NCBI GenBank assembly: GCA_035537875.1
Contig: DATLLJ010000108.1
Location: forward strand, 1 to 64,000
Source: DATLLJ01 sp035537875
GTDB lineage: Bacteria; Acidobacteriota; Vicinamibacteria; Vicinamibacterales; CAVVIG01
Length of the DNA stretch: 64,000 nt
Direction of reading: 5' to 3'
In this document: one piece after another, positions 50,995 to 59,590 of the stretch
How the letters are laid out: the number at the start of each line of letters is the position of its first letter
How positions within the stretch are numbered: position 1 is the stretch's first letter
The notes under the pieces: model-generated
What the model was told of the DNA's origin: nothing
Database searches by the model: none
Seen by the model: only the letters and a program-made list of their open reading frames with translations
Position numbers and translations under genes: made by a program

Positions 50995-51001
50995 TAATAA
51001 A

Positions 51002-51032
51002 ATATTCAAATGTATATTTGAATATATGTCAA
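51002..51032 (-). promoter_or_regulatory. ArsR operator palindrome within promoter
   Basis: Bases 51002-51025 form a perfect inverted repeat (ATATTCAAA-tgtata-TTTGAATAT), 9-bp arms with a 6-nt spacer, as expected for an ArsR dimer. On the minus strand TTGACA (51032-51027) is a consensus -35, and a -10-like TTGAAT sits 17 nt on, at 51009-51004, inside the palindrome. Binding would block RNA polymerase. It lies just upstream of the ArsR-rhodanese start codon. Confidence 0.8.
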
Positions 51033-51170
51033 GACGCCCTCGCGACGTCTCGTCGCCAGAGGCACGCGTTCTACGGGGTCCGGCCCGCCCGTCCGCCTCT
51101 AAATCGGCCGCCGGGATTTTCTACTGGTCTCGGTGCGATCCGACGATAAACACGACAGGAGGGTTCTCCC

Positions 51171-51695
51171 ATGAGAGGCGCAGTCGTTCCGCTCCTGGGC
51201 GTCGTCTTCGCACTCGGCTGCTCGGGCGCCGGCGGGCCCGGTCCGGGCGAGGGTGGCAACGCGAAAGTCACTATCGCCGACACGAGCTTCGACGTGAGCA
51301 ACGTGAGGCTCGTCGTCGTGACGGGCGAGGACGGCTACTTCCGGGTGGATGGCGATGACGCCGCTCACCCGAACGACGACTGCCTGCCCGGCCTGGGCGG
51401 CGGCCTCGCCTTGTATGGCGACGTGCCAGCCAACGTGACGTCTGGCGCGTATCTCGCGGGCAAAGAGCTGCCGTTCGAGTTCACGGGCGACGGCGACGAT
51501 TTCAATCTCTGCTTCGTCGGCTCGAACGGCCTGCTCGGCGTCGAGAGCGGCACGGTGCGCTTCGATGCGGTCGAAGGTACGACCGTGACGTTCTCTTTCT
51601 CCGGGAGCTTCGTGCTCTACGATGGCGAAGGGGGCCAGTCGTCCTCCGAGATGCGCGCCTCCGGCAGCGGCGTCGCTCACCTCGCCACGGACTGA
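51171..51695 (+). CDS. Lipoprotein of unknown function
   Basis: 174 residues from the ATG at 51171, preceded by AGGAGGG. The lipobox is VVFALGCSG. The mature part is acidic and beta-rich (KVTIADTSFDVSNVRLVVVT, VTFSFSGSFVLYDGEGG), probably a small extracytoplasmic beta-sandwich. I recognise no family. It diverges from the ArsR operon but its promoter is not clear. Confidence 0.7.
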   Translation: MRGAVVPLLGVVFALGCSGAGGPGPGEGGNAKVTIADTSFDVSNVRLVVVTGEDGYFRVDGDDAAHPNDDCLPGLGGGLALYGDVPANVTSGAYLAGKELPFEFTGDGDDFNLCFVGSNGLLGVESGTVRFDAVEGTTVTFSFSGSFVLYDGEGGQSSSEMRASGSGVAHLATD

Positions 51696-51800
51696 CCGGC
51701 CCGCCAGCATAAGGAAAGCCAGCTGCCAGGCGAACGCGACCGAGAAAAAATCGTAGAAGAACCGCGGGTAGTCCGTCGGCGGGGCGTCGCTTCCGCTGAG

Positions 51801-52433
51801 CTAGTTGCGACCACTCACCATTTTCAGCACGACTATCCGGAAGTTGTCATCGAGGAGTCGCGCCGCCGACTGATTCAGCGTGAGGCGCGCGCGGTTTCTG
51901 AAGACCGCGTGGGCCGCCAGCCCCGGCGGCCGCAGCCGCATCAGTCGAAGGTCTATGGCGATGCGATTGTGCGCTGTGGTGAAAATGCCGATCGGGTCGT
52001 CGGTACGCATCTCCGTCCATTCCAGAATCGTCGGCACGAGGAGCTCGGCGGCGCCGTTCTCGAAGGCTGCGTTAGCGGCGTCGAGCTCTTCCGTCGTCAG
52101 CCCTCCTCCGCCGACCGCCGCCGGGTAGCTCGCGAGCGCCCGGTTTCTTCCGTGCGACGCCCCTCCGGCGACGTCGACCGCTGCGGACTGCTCCCGGAGA
52201 ATCGACAGAACGCGCGCGAGTACTTCCTGCCGTCCTGCCGGAAAATTGCGCCCGACGTTGCCGGGCGAGGCGGTACCCTCAACCATCGGCTCCATCACAA
52301 AGACCGGCCCTGACGCCGGAGCCTTGAACGGATCGAGTGTTGGATTCCAGCGAACCGACGAGGTTGATGCGCAGCCCGCGACGGCGAGTGCTGCCGTGAT
52401 CAACACATTACCGGCAAACGGCCGCACTGACAT
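51801..52433 (-). CDS. Lipoprotein of unknown function
   Basis: 210 residues with lipobox ALAVAGCAS. The mature part has alternating strands and helices, e.g. GAAELLVPTILEWTEMRTDD and HNRIAIDLRLMRL, similar in style to small outer-membrane lipoproteins that bind or stabilise complexes. I cannot name the family with confidence. It diverges from the radical SAM gene at 52497. Confidence 0.7.
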   Translation of the reverse strand: MSVRPFAGNVLITAALAVAGCASTSSVRWNPTLDPFKAPASGPVFVMEPMVEGTASPGNVGRNFPAGRQEVLARVLSILREQSAAVDVAGGASHGRNRALASYPAAVGGGGLTTEELDAANAAFENGAAELLVPTILEWTEMRTDDPIGIFTTAHNRIAIDLRLMRLRPPGLAAHAVFRNRARLTLNQSAARLLDDNFRIVVLKMVSGRN

Positions 52434-52496
52434 CTGTTTCCATTGTAATGATGCGAAGACGGGTCGAAAAAAGGCTCACGCGGTACCATCTGGCTC

Positions 52497-53804
52497 GTGC
52501 GGATTCACCTGATCACCGCCGAGTCGCCGGAATCGCGGCGTCTCCGCCGGGGCCGGCTGATCCAGTTTCCGCAGCTCACCATGCCGCTCGTCGCGGCGCT
52601 CACGCCGCCCGGGCACGCGCTTTCACACACGGACGAAATCGTCGAGCGGGTGCGGTTCGACGTGCGGACAGACCTCGTGGCGATCACCGCCCCCACGCCC
52701 TCCGCCCTTCACGCGTACAACATCGCACGCGAGTTCCGCCGCCGCGGAGTGCCGGTGGTCATCGGCGGCCCCCACGCGACCGCTCTCCCCGAAGAGGCCG
52801 CGCGCCACGCCGACGCCGTGGTCGTGGGCGAGGCCGAGGACACCTGGCCGCGCGTCCTCGACGACGCCCGCCGGGGAAGATTCGAACCGATATACGTGTC
52901 GACCCGGCAGGCGACGCTCGCTGGTCTGCCGGCCCCGCGCTGGGATCTCATCAAGGGACGCCGCTACGGCAAGTCGGTCACCATCGCGACACGAGGGTGT
53001 CCGCACCGCTGCGACTACTGTTCGATTCCGCTTCTCTACGGTGCGGGGACAGTTCGTTATCGCCCTGTCGACGAAGTCGCCCGCGAGGTTGCGGCCAGCC
53101 CGACGCGCGCGGTCGTGTTCTGGGACGACAACATCGGCGCCAGTCCCAGGTACACGAAAGAGCTGTTCCTGGCTCTCGCTCCCCTGAAGAAATGGTGGAC
53201 GAGCCAGTGCACCGTCAACGCCGCGCGCGACGAGGAGCTCGTCGAGCTGGCGGCGCGGAGCGGGTGCAAGGCGCTGTTCCTCGGCCTCGAGTCGATCTCG
53301 CAGAAGAGCCTGGAGGCGACGAACAAGGCGCACAATCGCGTTGACGACTACCGCAGCGTCATCGCGAACCTTCACCGTCACGGTATCGCAGTCCACCTGG
53401 GGATGATGTTCGGGTTCGACGAGGACGACGTGGGAATCTTTCGCCGGACGGCAGCGTTTCTCGACGAGGCCTGCGTCGACGTTGCGACGGTGAGCATGGT
53501 CGTACCGATGCCGGGAACACCGACGTTCCGTCGCCTGAACGCCGACAAGCGGATCCTGACCACCGACTGGTCCAAATACGACGGGAAGAAACACTGCGTC
53601 TTCGAGCCCGCGCTGATGTCGCCGGCGGAGCTCGAGGCGGGTACCGAATGGGTCGCGCGCCGGTTCTACTCACCGCGATCGATCCTCCGTCGCCTCGCCG
53701 GCTCGCGGGCGGGCGTCTGGTGGAATCTGCCCCGGAACGTGGGCTACATGACCGCGGGACTCTGGAACGCGGGACCGTCGTGGGATCCGGCGGCGACAGA
53801 GTGA
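52497..53804 (+). CDS. Radical SAM protein with B12-binding-type N-terminal domain
   Basis: 435 residues from a GTG at 52497. The N-terminal Rossmann part (LVAITAPTPSALHAYNIARE, VPVVIGGPHATALPEEAARH, DAVVVGEAEDTW) matches cobalamin-binding domains. The radical SAM motif is C168-x3-C172-x2-C175 (RGCPHRCDYC), followed by VFWDDNIGASPRYTKELF. Such enzymes often methylate unreactive carbons or modify lipids. The substrate is unknown, and no pathway genes lie beside it. It is transcribed alone. Confidence 0.88.
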   Translation: MRIHLITAESPESRRLRRGRLIQFPQLTMPLVAALTPPGHALSHTDEIVERVRFDVRTDLVAITAPTPSALHAYNIAREFRRRGVPVVIGGPHATALPEEAARHADAVVVGEAEDTWPRVLDDARRGRFEPIYVSTRQATLAGLPAPRWDLIKGRRYGKSVTIATRGCPHRCDYCSIPLLYGAGTVRYRPVDEVAREVAASPTRAVVFWDDNIGASPRYTKELFLALAPLKKWWTSQCTVNAARDEELVELAARSGCKALFLGLESISQKSLEATNKAHNRVDDYRSVIANLHRHGIAVHLGMMFGFDEDDVGIFRRTAAFLDEACVDVATVSMVVPMPGTPTFRRLNADKRILTTDWSKYDGKKHCVFEPALMSPAELEAGTEWVARRFYSPRSILRRLAGSRAGVWWNLPRNVGYMTAGLWNAGPSWDPAATE

Positions 53805-53823
53805 TGTACGCTTGAGAAGGCGC

Positions 53824-53841
53824 GGAGGGATGGCCGAGTGG
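53824..53841 (+). other. tRNA 5' fragment
   Basis: GGAGGGATGGCCGAGTGG matches the first 18 bases of tRNA-Ser at 43249 exactly, then diverges. Together with a preceding GCGC it repeats the start of the tRNA at a place with no tRNA fold. It sits in the 74-base gap between the radical SAM gene and the next gene. Confidence 0.65.
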
Positions 53842-53878
53842 CCCGCTCACCGGGCACATTAGAGGAAAGGTCGACGAC

Positions 53879-54616
53879 ATGCGCATTTTCATCTTGTCCG
53901 TGCTGTGCTGTGTGTTCGGCGTCTCCTTCGCTCCGGGCGCGTTCGCTCAGCCGGCCGCGCCAGCCGCGTCGCCGCTCTTCCTTCGGGAAGACTGGAAACA
54001 TACGCCCGATATCGCGGAGCACGCGGTCGTTCAGGATTCGGTGACAACACCCGATGTGGAACTCAAGCTGTATGGACAGACTCCCCAGTACACCGATCCG
54101 GACCGGCAGGGAAGAGCCAAAGACTCCGGTGTGTATGAGGTGTTGGCTGGAGACGTTACCTACATCTACACGGGCCCTTGCCTGACGCCCTGCGCCGTGG
54201 CGCTCAGAGACAAGAACAACTACGCGAACCTCTCCGGCCAGGCCCGCGTCCGCTGGCGCACTCGGCAGAGCGGCTTCCATTTTCTGCGGCCGATTATCAA
54301 GCTCGCGGATGGAACCTGGCTTGTCGGCGACTACGCGGATGGTCCGAGCTCGGACTATCGGGTAACTGAATTTTCATTTTCAGACGTCCGATGGAAGTAC
54401 CTCAACATCGACTATGTGGTCACGGCCAAGGCCGATGCCTGGGTGGTCAATCCCGACCTGGGCAAAGTCGACGAAATCGGATTCACAGACCTGATGCCCG
54501 GAAGCCCGGACAATCACGGCCACGGCGCGGCGAGCACGTCCCGCGTTGACTGGGTCGAGATTTATGCGCCCAAGGTTCCCAGGAGCGGGGCGTCGCAAGC
54601 GAGCAGCGGTCGCTAG
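53879..54616 (+). CDS. Secreted protein of unknown function
   Basis: 245 residues with signal peptide IFILSVLCCVFGVSFAPGAFA. The mature sequence has conserved-looking aromatic and Asp/Gly motifs (FLREDWKHTPDIAEHAVVQD, YLNIDYVVTAKADAWVVNPD, VDEIGFTDLMPGSPDNHGHG) and reads like a beta-sandwich sugar- or polymer-related domain. I do not recognise the family. It lies next to a tRNA fragment and upstream of a 170-base gap with no clear gene. Confidence 0.7.
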   Translation: MRIFILSVLCCVFGVSFAPGAFAQPAAPAASPLFLREDWKHTPDIAEHAVVQDSVTTPDVELKLYGQTPQYTDPDRQGRAKDSGVYEVLAGDVTYIYTGPCLTPCAVALRDKNNYANLSGQARVRWRTRQSGFHFLRPIIKLADGTWLVGDYADGPSSDYRVTEFSFSDVRWKYLNIDYVVTAKADAWVVNPDLGKVDEIGFTDLMPGSPDNHGHGAASTSRVDWVEIYAPKVPRSGASQASSGR

Positions 54617-54786
54617 ACAGCGGGCGTCCTATACGGCGAATCAAGTCGCCGAGAGGCTCCTTGCGTTCGGCCTTGAACTCGAGCCGGACCGCAACGAGCA
54701 TGTGCGGGACCTCGTGCGGAATCTAGCGCAAGCTGGATTCGGAGCTCTGGGGCCTTCGAGTCGTGGTCGAGCGAGGCCCTCCTCAG

Positions 54787-55947
54787 TCATTCGACCGCCA
54801 CGAGCGCCAGCGCCGCGAACGCCGTCGCCGCGTCCGACATGAACAGCCTGCGCCACGGTTCGCCCCTCGCCCCGCCGTGCTCGCGATCGTAGTTCAGTGA
54901 GTGGGCCCGCCACGCGGGTAACTCCTCCTTGCCCACGCGCACCGGTCGCTGGTTCGCGGCGAGCCACCGGACGCCTGGCGCGACGATCGGGTGATCGGCG
55001 CGAATGCCCGCCGTCACGAGCGCGTAGACGATCAAGCCGGTGGCGTAGCCGTCCGACAACGACGTGATCGAAGGGTCGCGCGTGCCCGGCGGCTGAAACG
55101 GCGGCTGTCTCCTGTTCCACTGCCACCCGCCGAGCCGGTCGAGCGACCAGCCGCCGTCGCCGTTCTGCAGTCGCTGGAGCTCCGGCACGAGCGCGTCCCG
55201 ATCGGCACGCGACAGCACGTTTTCGAGCGACACCGACGCCAGCACCCCCCAGAGGCGGTTGTGAAGGCTCTCGGTCGAGAACTTCTCGCTCAGATATTTT
55301 CTGAGCCGGTCGATACCATGCGTTGAGTCGGTCGCGCGGGCCACCATGGGCGCCAACCCCACGGCGAGCGCGGCAAACGCCGCGCCCTGATACGCGGACC
55401 CGGCGCTCTCGAACGGTTCGAGCCCCACGTCCAGCCACTCCCAGCCGCCATCGTCCCGCTGCGTCGCCCACAGCCGCTCCATCGCACGGCGCGTCGCGTC
55501 GTCATGAGCTGAAGCGCGATTGCCATCCATCGCGGCCAGGATCAGCGCATAGAGGACGGCCTCGGTGCCTTGCGACTCGGCCCTCTTGCTTTCGTCGAAG
55601 TCGTAAAGAAGCTGATGCGAATCGAACGTGCGGACACGCTGCGATGTGTCCTCGGCCAGACGCAGCTCTTGAGGAGTTGGCGAAACGATGCCCATCCCGC
55701 TCCGCAGCCGCGGCCGCGCCAGGACATAAGGGATCACCGTGTGACACGAAACGCACGCGGTTCGCCCTTCTCCGGTCCGCAGCTGTTCGGCGTTGGCAAA
55801 CCAGTCGTCCATGCGGCGGTCGAGGTACTCGGCGGCCGCTTCACGATTCCAATCGGTCGTCGGCGCACGTGAGGCTTGAGCAGAGGACCACACGACGACT
55901 CCGGGGGAGATGACCGCAAACAGGAGAGATGCCGCAAGGAGCCGCAT
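54787..55947 (-). CDS. Haem c protein with terpenoid-cyclase-type alpha toroid
   Basis: 386 residues with signal peptide LLAASLLFAVISPGVVVWSS. A CVSCH haem site at C65-H69 follows, in a segment GEGRTACVSCHTVIPYVLAR. The remainder has QRDDGGWEWLD and QNGDGGWSLDRLGGWQ repeats with many helices, the alpha/alpha toroid seen in squalene-hopene cyclases and related proteins. A haem c domain joined to such a fold is found in some Acidobacteria and Planctomycetes; the function is not known. Secreted; no cyclase DXDD motif seen. Confidence 0.8.
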   Translation of the reverse strand: MRLLAASLLFAVISPGVVVWSSAQASRAPTTDWNREAAAEYLDRRMDDWFANAEQLRTGEGRTACVSCHTVIPYVLARPRLRSGMGIVSPTPQELRLAEDTSQRVRTFDSHQLLYDFDESKRAESQGTEAVLYALILAAMDGNRASAHDDATRRAMERLWATQRDDGGWEWLDVGLEPFESAGSAYQGAAFAALAVGLAPMVARATDSTHGIDRLRKYLSEKFSTESLHNRLWGVLASVSLENVLSRADRDALVPELQRLQNGDGGWSLDRLGGWQWNRRQPPFQPPGTRDPSITSLSDGYATGLIVYALVTAGIRADHPIVAPGVRWLAANQRPVRVGKEELPAWRAHSLNYDREHGGARGEPWRRLFMSDAATAFAALALVAVE

Positions 55948-56141
55948 CAGAAAACTCTCCTACCAACTGCGCTTGAACGCCAGCGTAATCGACGGGAACG
56001 GATTCCTGCTGGCGCTGGGAGCGCGGACGAAGTTGCCGCGCGGCCGATTCCCACGAATGGCGAACGGGAGGGCCAGGCGCAACGAAGGCTGAGCTGGCAC
56101 GGGTCTGCCCTCGTTCCGGTCGAACCGGTAGAATTCGACCG

Positions 56142-57584
56142 ATGCCGTCGACCTTCGTCGGTTACCGGCGCGGCGATGCGGCGGGGTACGCCGGACGTCT
56201 TCACGAGTCGCTCGAACGTCGTCTCGGCCGCGATGCAATCTTCCGAGACGTCGATACACTCGAACCCGGGCAGGACTTCGTCGAGGCGATCGAGCAGCGC
56301 CTCGGCGAGTGCAAGGTCTTCCTCGCGTTGATCGGCCAGGAATGGCTCGATGCGCGCGACCCAGGCGGCGCTCGTCGGCTCGAGCACGCCGACGACTACG
56401 TCCGACTCGAGATTGCCGCAGCGCTGGCGCGATCCGAGGTGCGCGTCATCCCGGTTCTCATCGAGGGCGCGGTGATGCCGTCGCCCGAAGCGCTCCCCCA
56501 GGACATTCGCGGCCTCACCCGGCGACAGGCCGTCTCGATTCGGGATGAGGCGTGGGATCACGACGTGGATCGATTGGCCGCGGTCATCGCAAAGCTGACC
56601 GCCCGTCCACTCATCGCTGCCAGTACCGTGTCAGCGGTCTCGCGACGACTCGTCGGAAGGCTCGGGGTGGGGTGGATCGCGGCTGCCGCCGTACTTGTCG
56701 CCCTTTCCATCGTGGTGTCGATGTTTTCTCGAGACCGCGATTCCGTCGGAACGGAAGTGCAGACGAGTGCTCCTGAACCATCGGTTCCTTCCGTTGAGAC
56801 GCCCGCGGCGGACGCCTCGCCGGCTTACCGTGTGCCGGTCCCTCGTATCGCCGAAGTCGTCCATGCGTCGCTCATTTACTCGCTGCTGTCAGCTAGCGTG
56901 ACGCCGAATGCCAATGATGCAAGCGAGCTGAGGCTGCGTTTCAGGTTTTCCAATGAAGGACCTTACGACGCCAACGCGTGGGATGCGAGCTTCCGTCTCG
57001 TGGCCGGCGGCCGGACGCTGGCGCCGACCGGCGGACTGAACGAGATCGTCCAGGGCCAATCCGTCAAGGACGGAATCGTGACGTTCACGGTCCCTTCGAG
57101 CGCGCGCCGTGTGATCGTGCGCGTCGTGGATGGAAATCGCGCTGGGGACCTCCCGCTCGATCTGTCCCCGACCGGCCGGCAGGCTGAAGACGAACGGGCC
57201 GACGTCGGCGACGCCTCGTCGCTCGCGATCGTGCGATCGATCGTCCGTGAACCGCGAGTGCTGACGCGGGGCGAAGACCTCATCGTGACGGTTCTTCGCG
57301 GGACCAGCCGTCGGTTCGCAAACGCGGTCAGGCTCAACTTCGTGGTGAGGCTCGCTGCGCCCGGCAACTATCCCGTGCACAGCAGCGCGGCGACTCTGCG
57401 TCTCGTGGCAGGCGACAGCGTCGTGGCGCCGCTCGAATCGCCGAACGTTGTCGTGCAGTCGGCATCGGACGTCATGGCGGATGTCGAATTCGAAGTGTCG
57501 CCCTCCACGACCCGCGTCGTCCTCAAAGGATCCGCTCTCAACAACGCGGGCGAACTGGCGATCGACGTTCCACCCGCACCTTGA
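56142..57584 (+). CDS. TIR-domain membrane protein
   Basis: 480 residues. An N-terminal bacterial TIR domain at about 1-150 has STFVGYRRGDAAGYAGRL, IFRDVDTLEPGQDFVEAIEQ and YVRLEIAAAL with Glu90, the position of the catalytic Glu in TIR NADases. One membrane helix follows at about 175-196, then an outer part with two repeated beta-sandwich-like segments. The TIR would face the cytoplasm. A role in NAD-based signalling or defence is possible, but no partner gene is beside it. Confidence 0.85.
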   Translation: MPSTFVGYRRGDAAGYAGRLHESLERRLGRDAIFRDVDTLEPGQDFVEAIEQRLGECKVFLALIGQEWLDARDPGGARRLEHADDYVRLEIAAALARSEVRVIPVLIEGAVMPSPEALPQDIRGLTRRQAVSIRDEAWDHDVDRLAAVIAKLTARPLIAASTVSAVSRRLVGRLGVGWIAAAAVLVALSIVVSMFSRDRDSVGTEVQTSAPEPSVPSVETPAADASPAYRVPVPRIAEVVHASLIYSLLSASVTPNANDASELRLRFRFSNEGPYDANAWDASFRLVAGGRTLAPTGGLNEIVQGQSVKDGIVTFTVPSSARRVIVRVVDGNRAGDLPLDLSPTGRQAEDERADVGDASSLAIVRSIVREPRVLTRGEDLIVTVLRGTSRRFANAVRLNFVVRLAAPGNYPVHSSAATLRLVAGDSVVAPLESPNVVVQSASDVMADVEFEVSPSTTRVVLKGSALNNAGELAIDVPPAP

Positions 57585-57792
57585 ACCCAGCGACGGCTTC
57601 TCACCGTTTCTCGCCGCTTCACAATCTCCACACACCGCGAATTGACGCGCCGGACGCGTTGAGTCGACGAGCGCGCTGACTTTAGTCGCTCGACGTGAAG
57701 TTGACGGGCGCCACATGTTGTACGCCAGCTGAAAATTGCGCCCATTTGTGGTGGTTAAGGTCTTGCTCATCGATGGTGTGCAGGAGGAGTGA

Positions 57793-58272
57793 ATGAGGGT
57801 TTGGATCATCGGGGCGTCGTTGGCCGTCTGCGCAGGCTGCAGCAGTTTGCCGTTTGAACCGGCTGGCTATCGAGCCGCCTCGCCATCATCGCTTGCAGTG
57901 GCATCACCAGTTGAGGGCGTCGCCCCGCTCGTGCCGCCTGCACCCGCACCGGAGCCCGCGCCCGCACCGGAGCCCGCGCCCGCACCGGAGCCTGCGCCCG
58001 CACCGGAGCCAGCACCCGCACCGGAGCCAGCACCCGAGCCAATCTCCGATCCCATCGCGGCCGACCCGACTCCCTCGGCACCGACACCGCTGCCCATCGA
58101 AGGGCCGTGCGGGGCACCTTGTGCCCCACCGGTCATCCTGACTTGTCCTTCGGGCCTCGAGCCGATCCTGGCTGGTGAGGCGGTTGTTTGCCAGGCGCCG
58201 ACAGAAGTCTTGACGTGTCCTGCGGGAACAGTCGCGGTGCTTGGCGAGACGGTGAGCTGTCAGCCAAATTAG
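57793..58272 (+). CDS. Pro/Ala-repeat lipoprotein with cysteine-rich tail
   Basis: 159 residues with lipobox LAVCAGCSS. A (PAPAPE)n spacer at about residues 52-82 is followed by a tail of cysteines (GPCGAPCAPP, VILTCPSGLEPILAGEAVVC, EVLTCPAGTVAV). The two CP(S/A)G(L/T) repeats suggest a small disulfide-rich domain displayed at the end of a rigid spacer. Function unknown. The ATG at 57793 follows GGAGGAG. Confidence 0.7.
   Translation: MRVWIIGASLAVCAGCSSLPFEPAGYRAASPSSLAVASPVEGVAPLVPPAPAPEPAPAPEPAPAPEPAPAPEPAPAPEPAPEPISDPIAADPTPSAPTPLPIEGPCGAPCAPPVILTCPSGLEPILAGEAVVCQAPTEVLTCPAGTVAVLGETVSCQPN
57951..58040 (+). repeat. 18-bp tandem repeat, five units
   Basis: Five 18-base units start at 57951, 57969, 57987, 58005 and 58023 (first two identical, later ones with one to three changes). 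Each encodes Glu-Pro-Ala-Pro-Ala-Pro in the lipoprotein spacer. Such in-frame repeats are prone to length change. Confidence 0.9.
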
Positions 58273-58410
58273 TGGCTGACCACGATTCAGTCGGGTTGAT
58301 TATGAATGCCTGAGCGTCGCCGGACGGCTCAGGCATCCCCCCGCTCCTTCGGATCATTCCCGGTTACAACTAAACCGTTCAGTCCGCAACAATGGGCAAC
58401 GGTTGACCTC

Positions 58411-58533
58411 ATGAACGGCTTCGGCTTGCAGATTACCGATGACTCGACGAGCATCGAGGCAGCGCACGAAACCTGGGAGCAGATCAAGGACGCCGTGCGC
58501 GACGGCTGGGATCGCATCGTCGGCAACAGATAG
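58411..58533 (+). CDS. Small ORF, unknown
   Basis: 40 residues from the ATG at 58411 (NGFGLQITDDSTSIEAAHET, then a helix ending DGWDRIVGNR). An in-frame start at 58306 gives 75 residues but adds unlike sequence. It lacks a clear ribosome-binding site, but ends 12 bases before a strong terminator hairpin. No family known. Confidence 0.4.
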   Translation: MNGFGLQITDDSTSIEAAHETWEQIKDAVRDGWDRIVGNR

Positions 58534-58544
58534 GAAACGACGCG

Positions 58545-58570
58545 GGCCTCGACCCACGGGGGTCGAGGCC
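58545..58570. terminator. Bidirectional terminator hairpin
   Basis: GGCCTCGACCC (58545-58555) pairs perfectly with GGGTCGAGGCC (58560-58570) around a 4-base loop, followed by TCGTTGTT. It lies between a plus-strand small ORF and a minus-strand small membrane protein gene and could end both transcripts. Confidence 0.75.
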
Positions 58571-58577
58571 TCGTTGT

Positions 58578-58700
58578 TCAGTTGCAGCCCCTCAGCAGAA
58601 AAATCGCGAACAAGACAGTGGCGGGCACGCCCATGAACCACAGCAGCATGTAGCCTATGGCGCCCGTGGTGTCGTCGTAACGTTGTCTGAGCGTCTTCAT
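58578..58700 (-). CDS. Small membrane protein (40 aa)
   Basis: 40 residues (KTLRQRYDDTTGAIGYMLLW, then FMGVPATVLFAIFLLRGCN) with one hydrophobic helix and a basic RGC end. The ATG at 58698-58700 follows AGGAGAG by four bases. The TGA at 58578 lies 7 bases from the terminator hairpin. The charge pattern (basic N-terminus, helix, Arg-Gly-Cys end) recurs in small acidobacterial membrane proteins. Function unknown. Confidence 0.75.
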   Translation of the reverse strand: MKTLRQRYDDTTGAIGYMLLWFMGVPATVLFAIFLLRGCN

Positions 58701-58790
58701 GTTCTCTCCTCTGCTTGTTACAAAGCAAAGGAAATGCCCGGGCTCAGTGTCGCGACGGCATCTTATTGATGAGCGATTATCTGGAGTAGT

Positions 58791-59498
58791 TCACTTCAAG
58801 ATCGAGGTCAGCGTGACCTGCGCTCGAATCTCAATCTGACCGGGCGCAATCGGTGGAGCATCGGCTACTACGGCCTCGCGCGCCATCGCAAGGCGCGGGG
58901 TGGGTATTGGACCGCCGCTTGGCAACGCGTCGATGCGCCGCACACCCGCTATCCCTCTTCCTGCCGCTGCGGCTACCGCTTCTGCACGACCGCGCGCATC
59001 CTCGACCGCCAGTCGCAGCGCCTCACGTTCGAGCTTCGCGCGATCCTTCACGTCGAATCGGACGCCGCTTACCGAGGTGGCCCCCGATCCGACCGCCATC
59101 TCGATGAGCTCGCCGACCCGCTCTATCCCGTCTATCCGGATTTCGATCGTGTTGCGAGCGACATACCCGCGCGACACGCGCTGGTTGTTGACGAAGTCCC
59201 ACTCCTGCTGGAGGTCGTAGCCGATCGTGCGGATGGCTTCGGCGGGAATCCCGGCGCCGCGCAGTTTGTCGATGACAGGTGTCATCGCCTCGGCGTTCCG
59301 CTGCTGAGCATCGCGCGGATTGCGGGCGCGAGATTCCGCGCTGAGGGTCACCCAGGCGCGGTCGGGAACGCCTTGAACGATCCCTTCACCTGAAGTGACC
59401 ACCAGAGGAGGTTCGGGCACGACCGGTGGTTGCGCGAGCGCATCGGCCGTCATCAGCAACAGGACCAGTGGCAGGAGCTTGATCGAGGTCAGAGTCAC
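58791..59498 (-). CDS. SIMPL (DUF541) domain secreted protein
   Basis: 235 residues from a GTG at 59496-59498, which gives a signal peptide (IKLLPLVLLLMTADALAQ). An upstream GTG at 59528 is possible. The mature part is a SIMPL domain: VTSGEGIVQGVPDRAWVTLS, YVARNTIEIRIDGIERVGEL and GVRFDVKDRAKLEREALRLA, ending VTLTSILK. SIMPL proteins are periplasmic or surface proteins of poorly known function, some linked to oxidative stress. Confidence 0.88.
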   Translation of the reverse strand: MTLTSIKLLPLVLLLMTADALAQPPVVPEPPLVVTSGEGIVQGVPDRAWVTLSAESRARNPRDAQQRNAEAMTPVIDKLRGAGIPAEAIRTIGYDLQQEWDFVNNQRVSRGYVARNTIEIRIDGIERVGELIEMAVGSGATSVSGVRFDVKDRAKLEREALRLAVEDARGRAEAVAAAAGRGIAGVRRIDALPSGGPIPTPRLAMAREAVVADAPPIAPGQIEIRAQVTLTSILK

Positions 59499-59590
59499 GG
59501 TAGCAGTCCCTTCGTTGGCGGCGGCCACTTTCCACTCTAACCGATCAGACGGTTGGACGGGACTGGCGGCCGGTGGCTCCGCCCGGGTGG

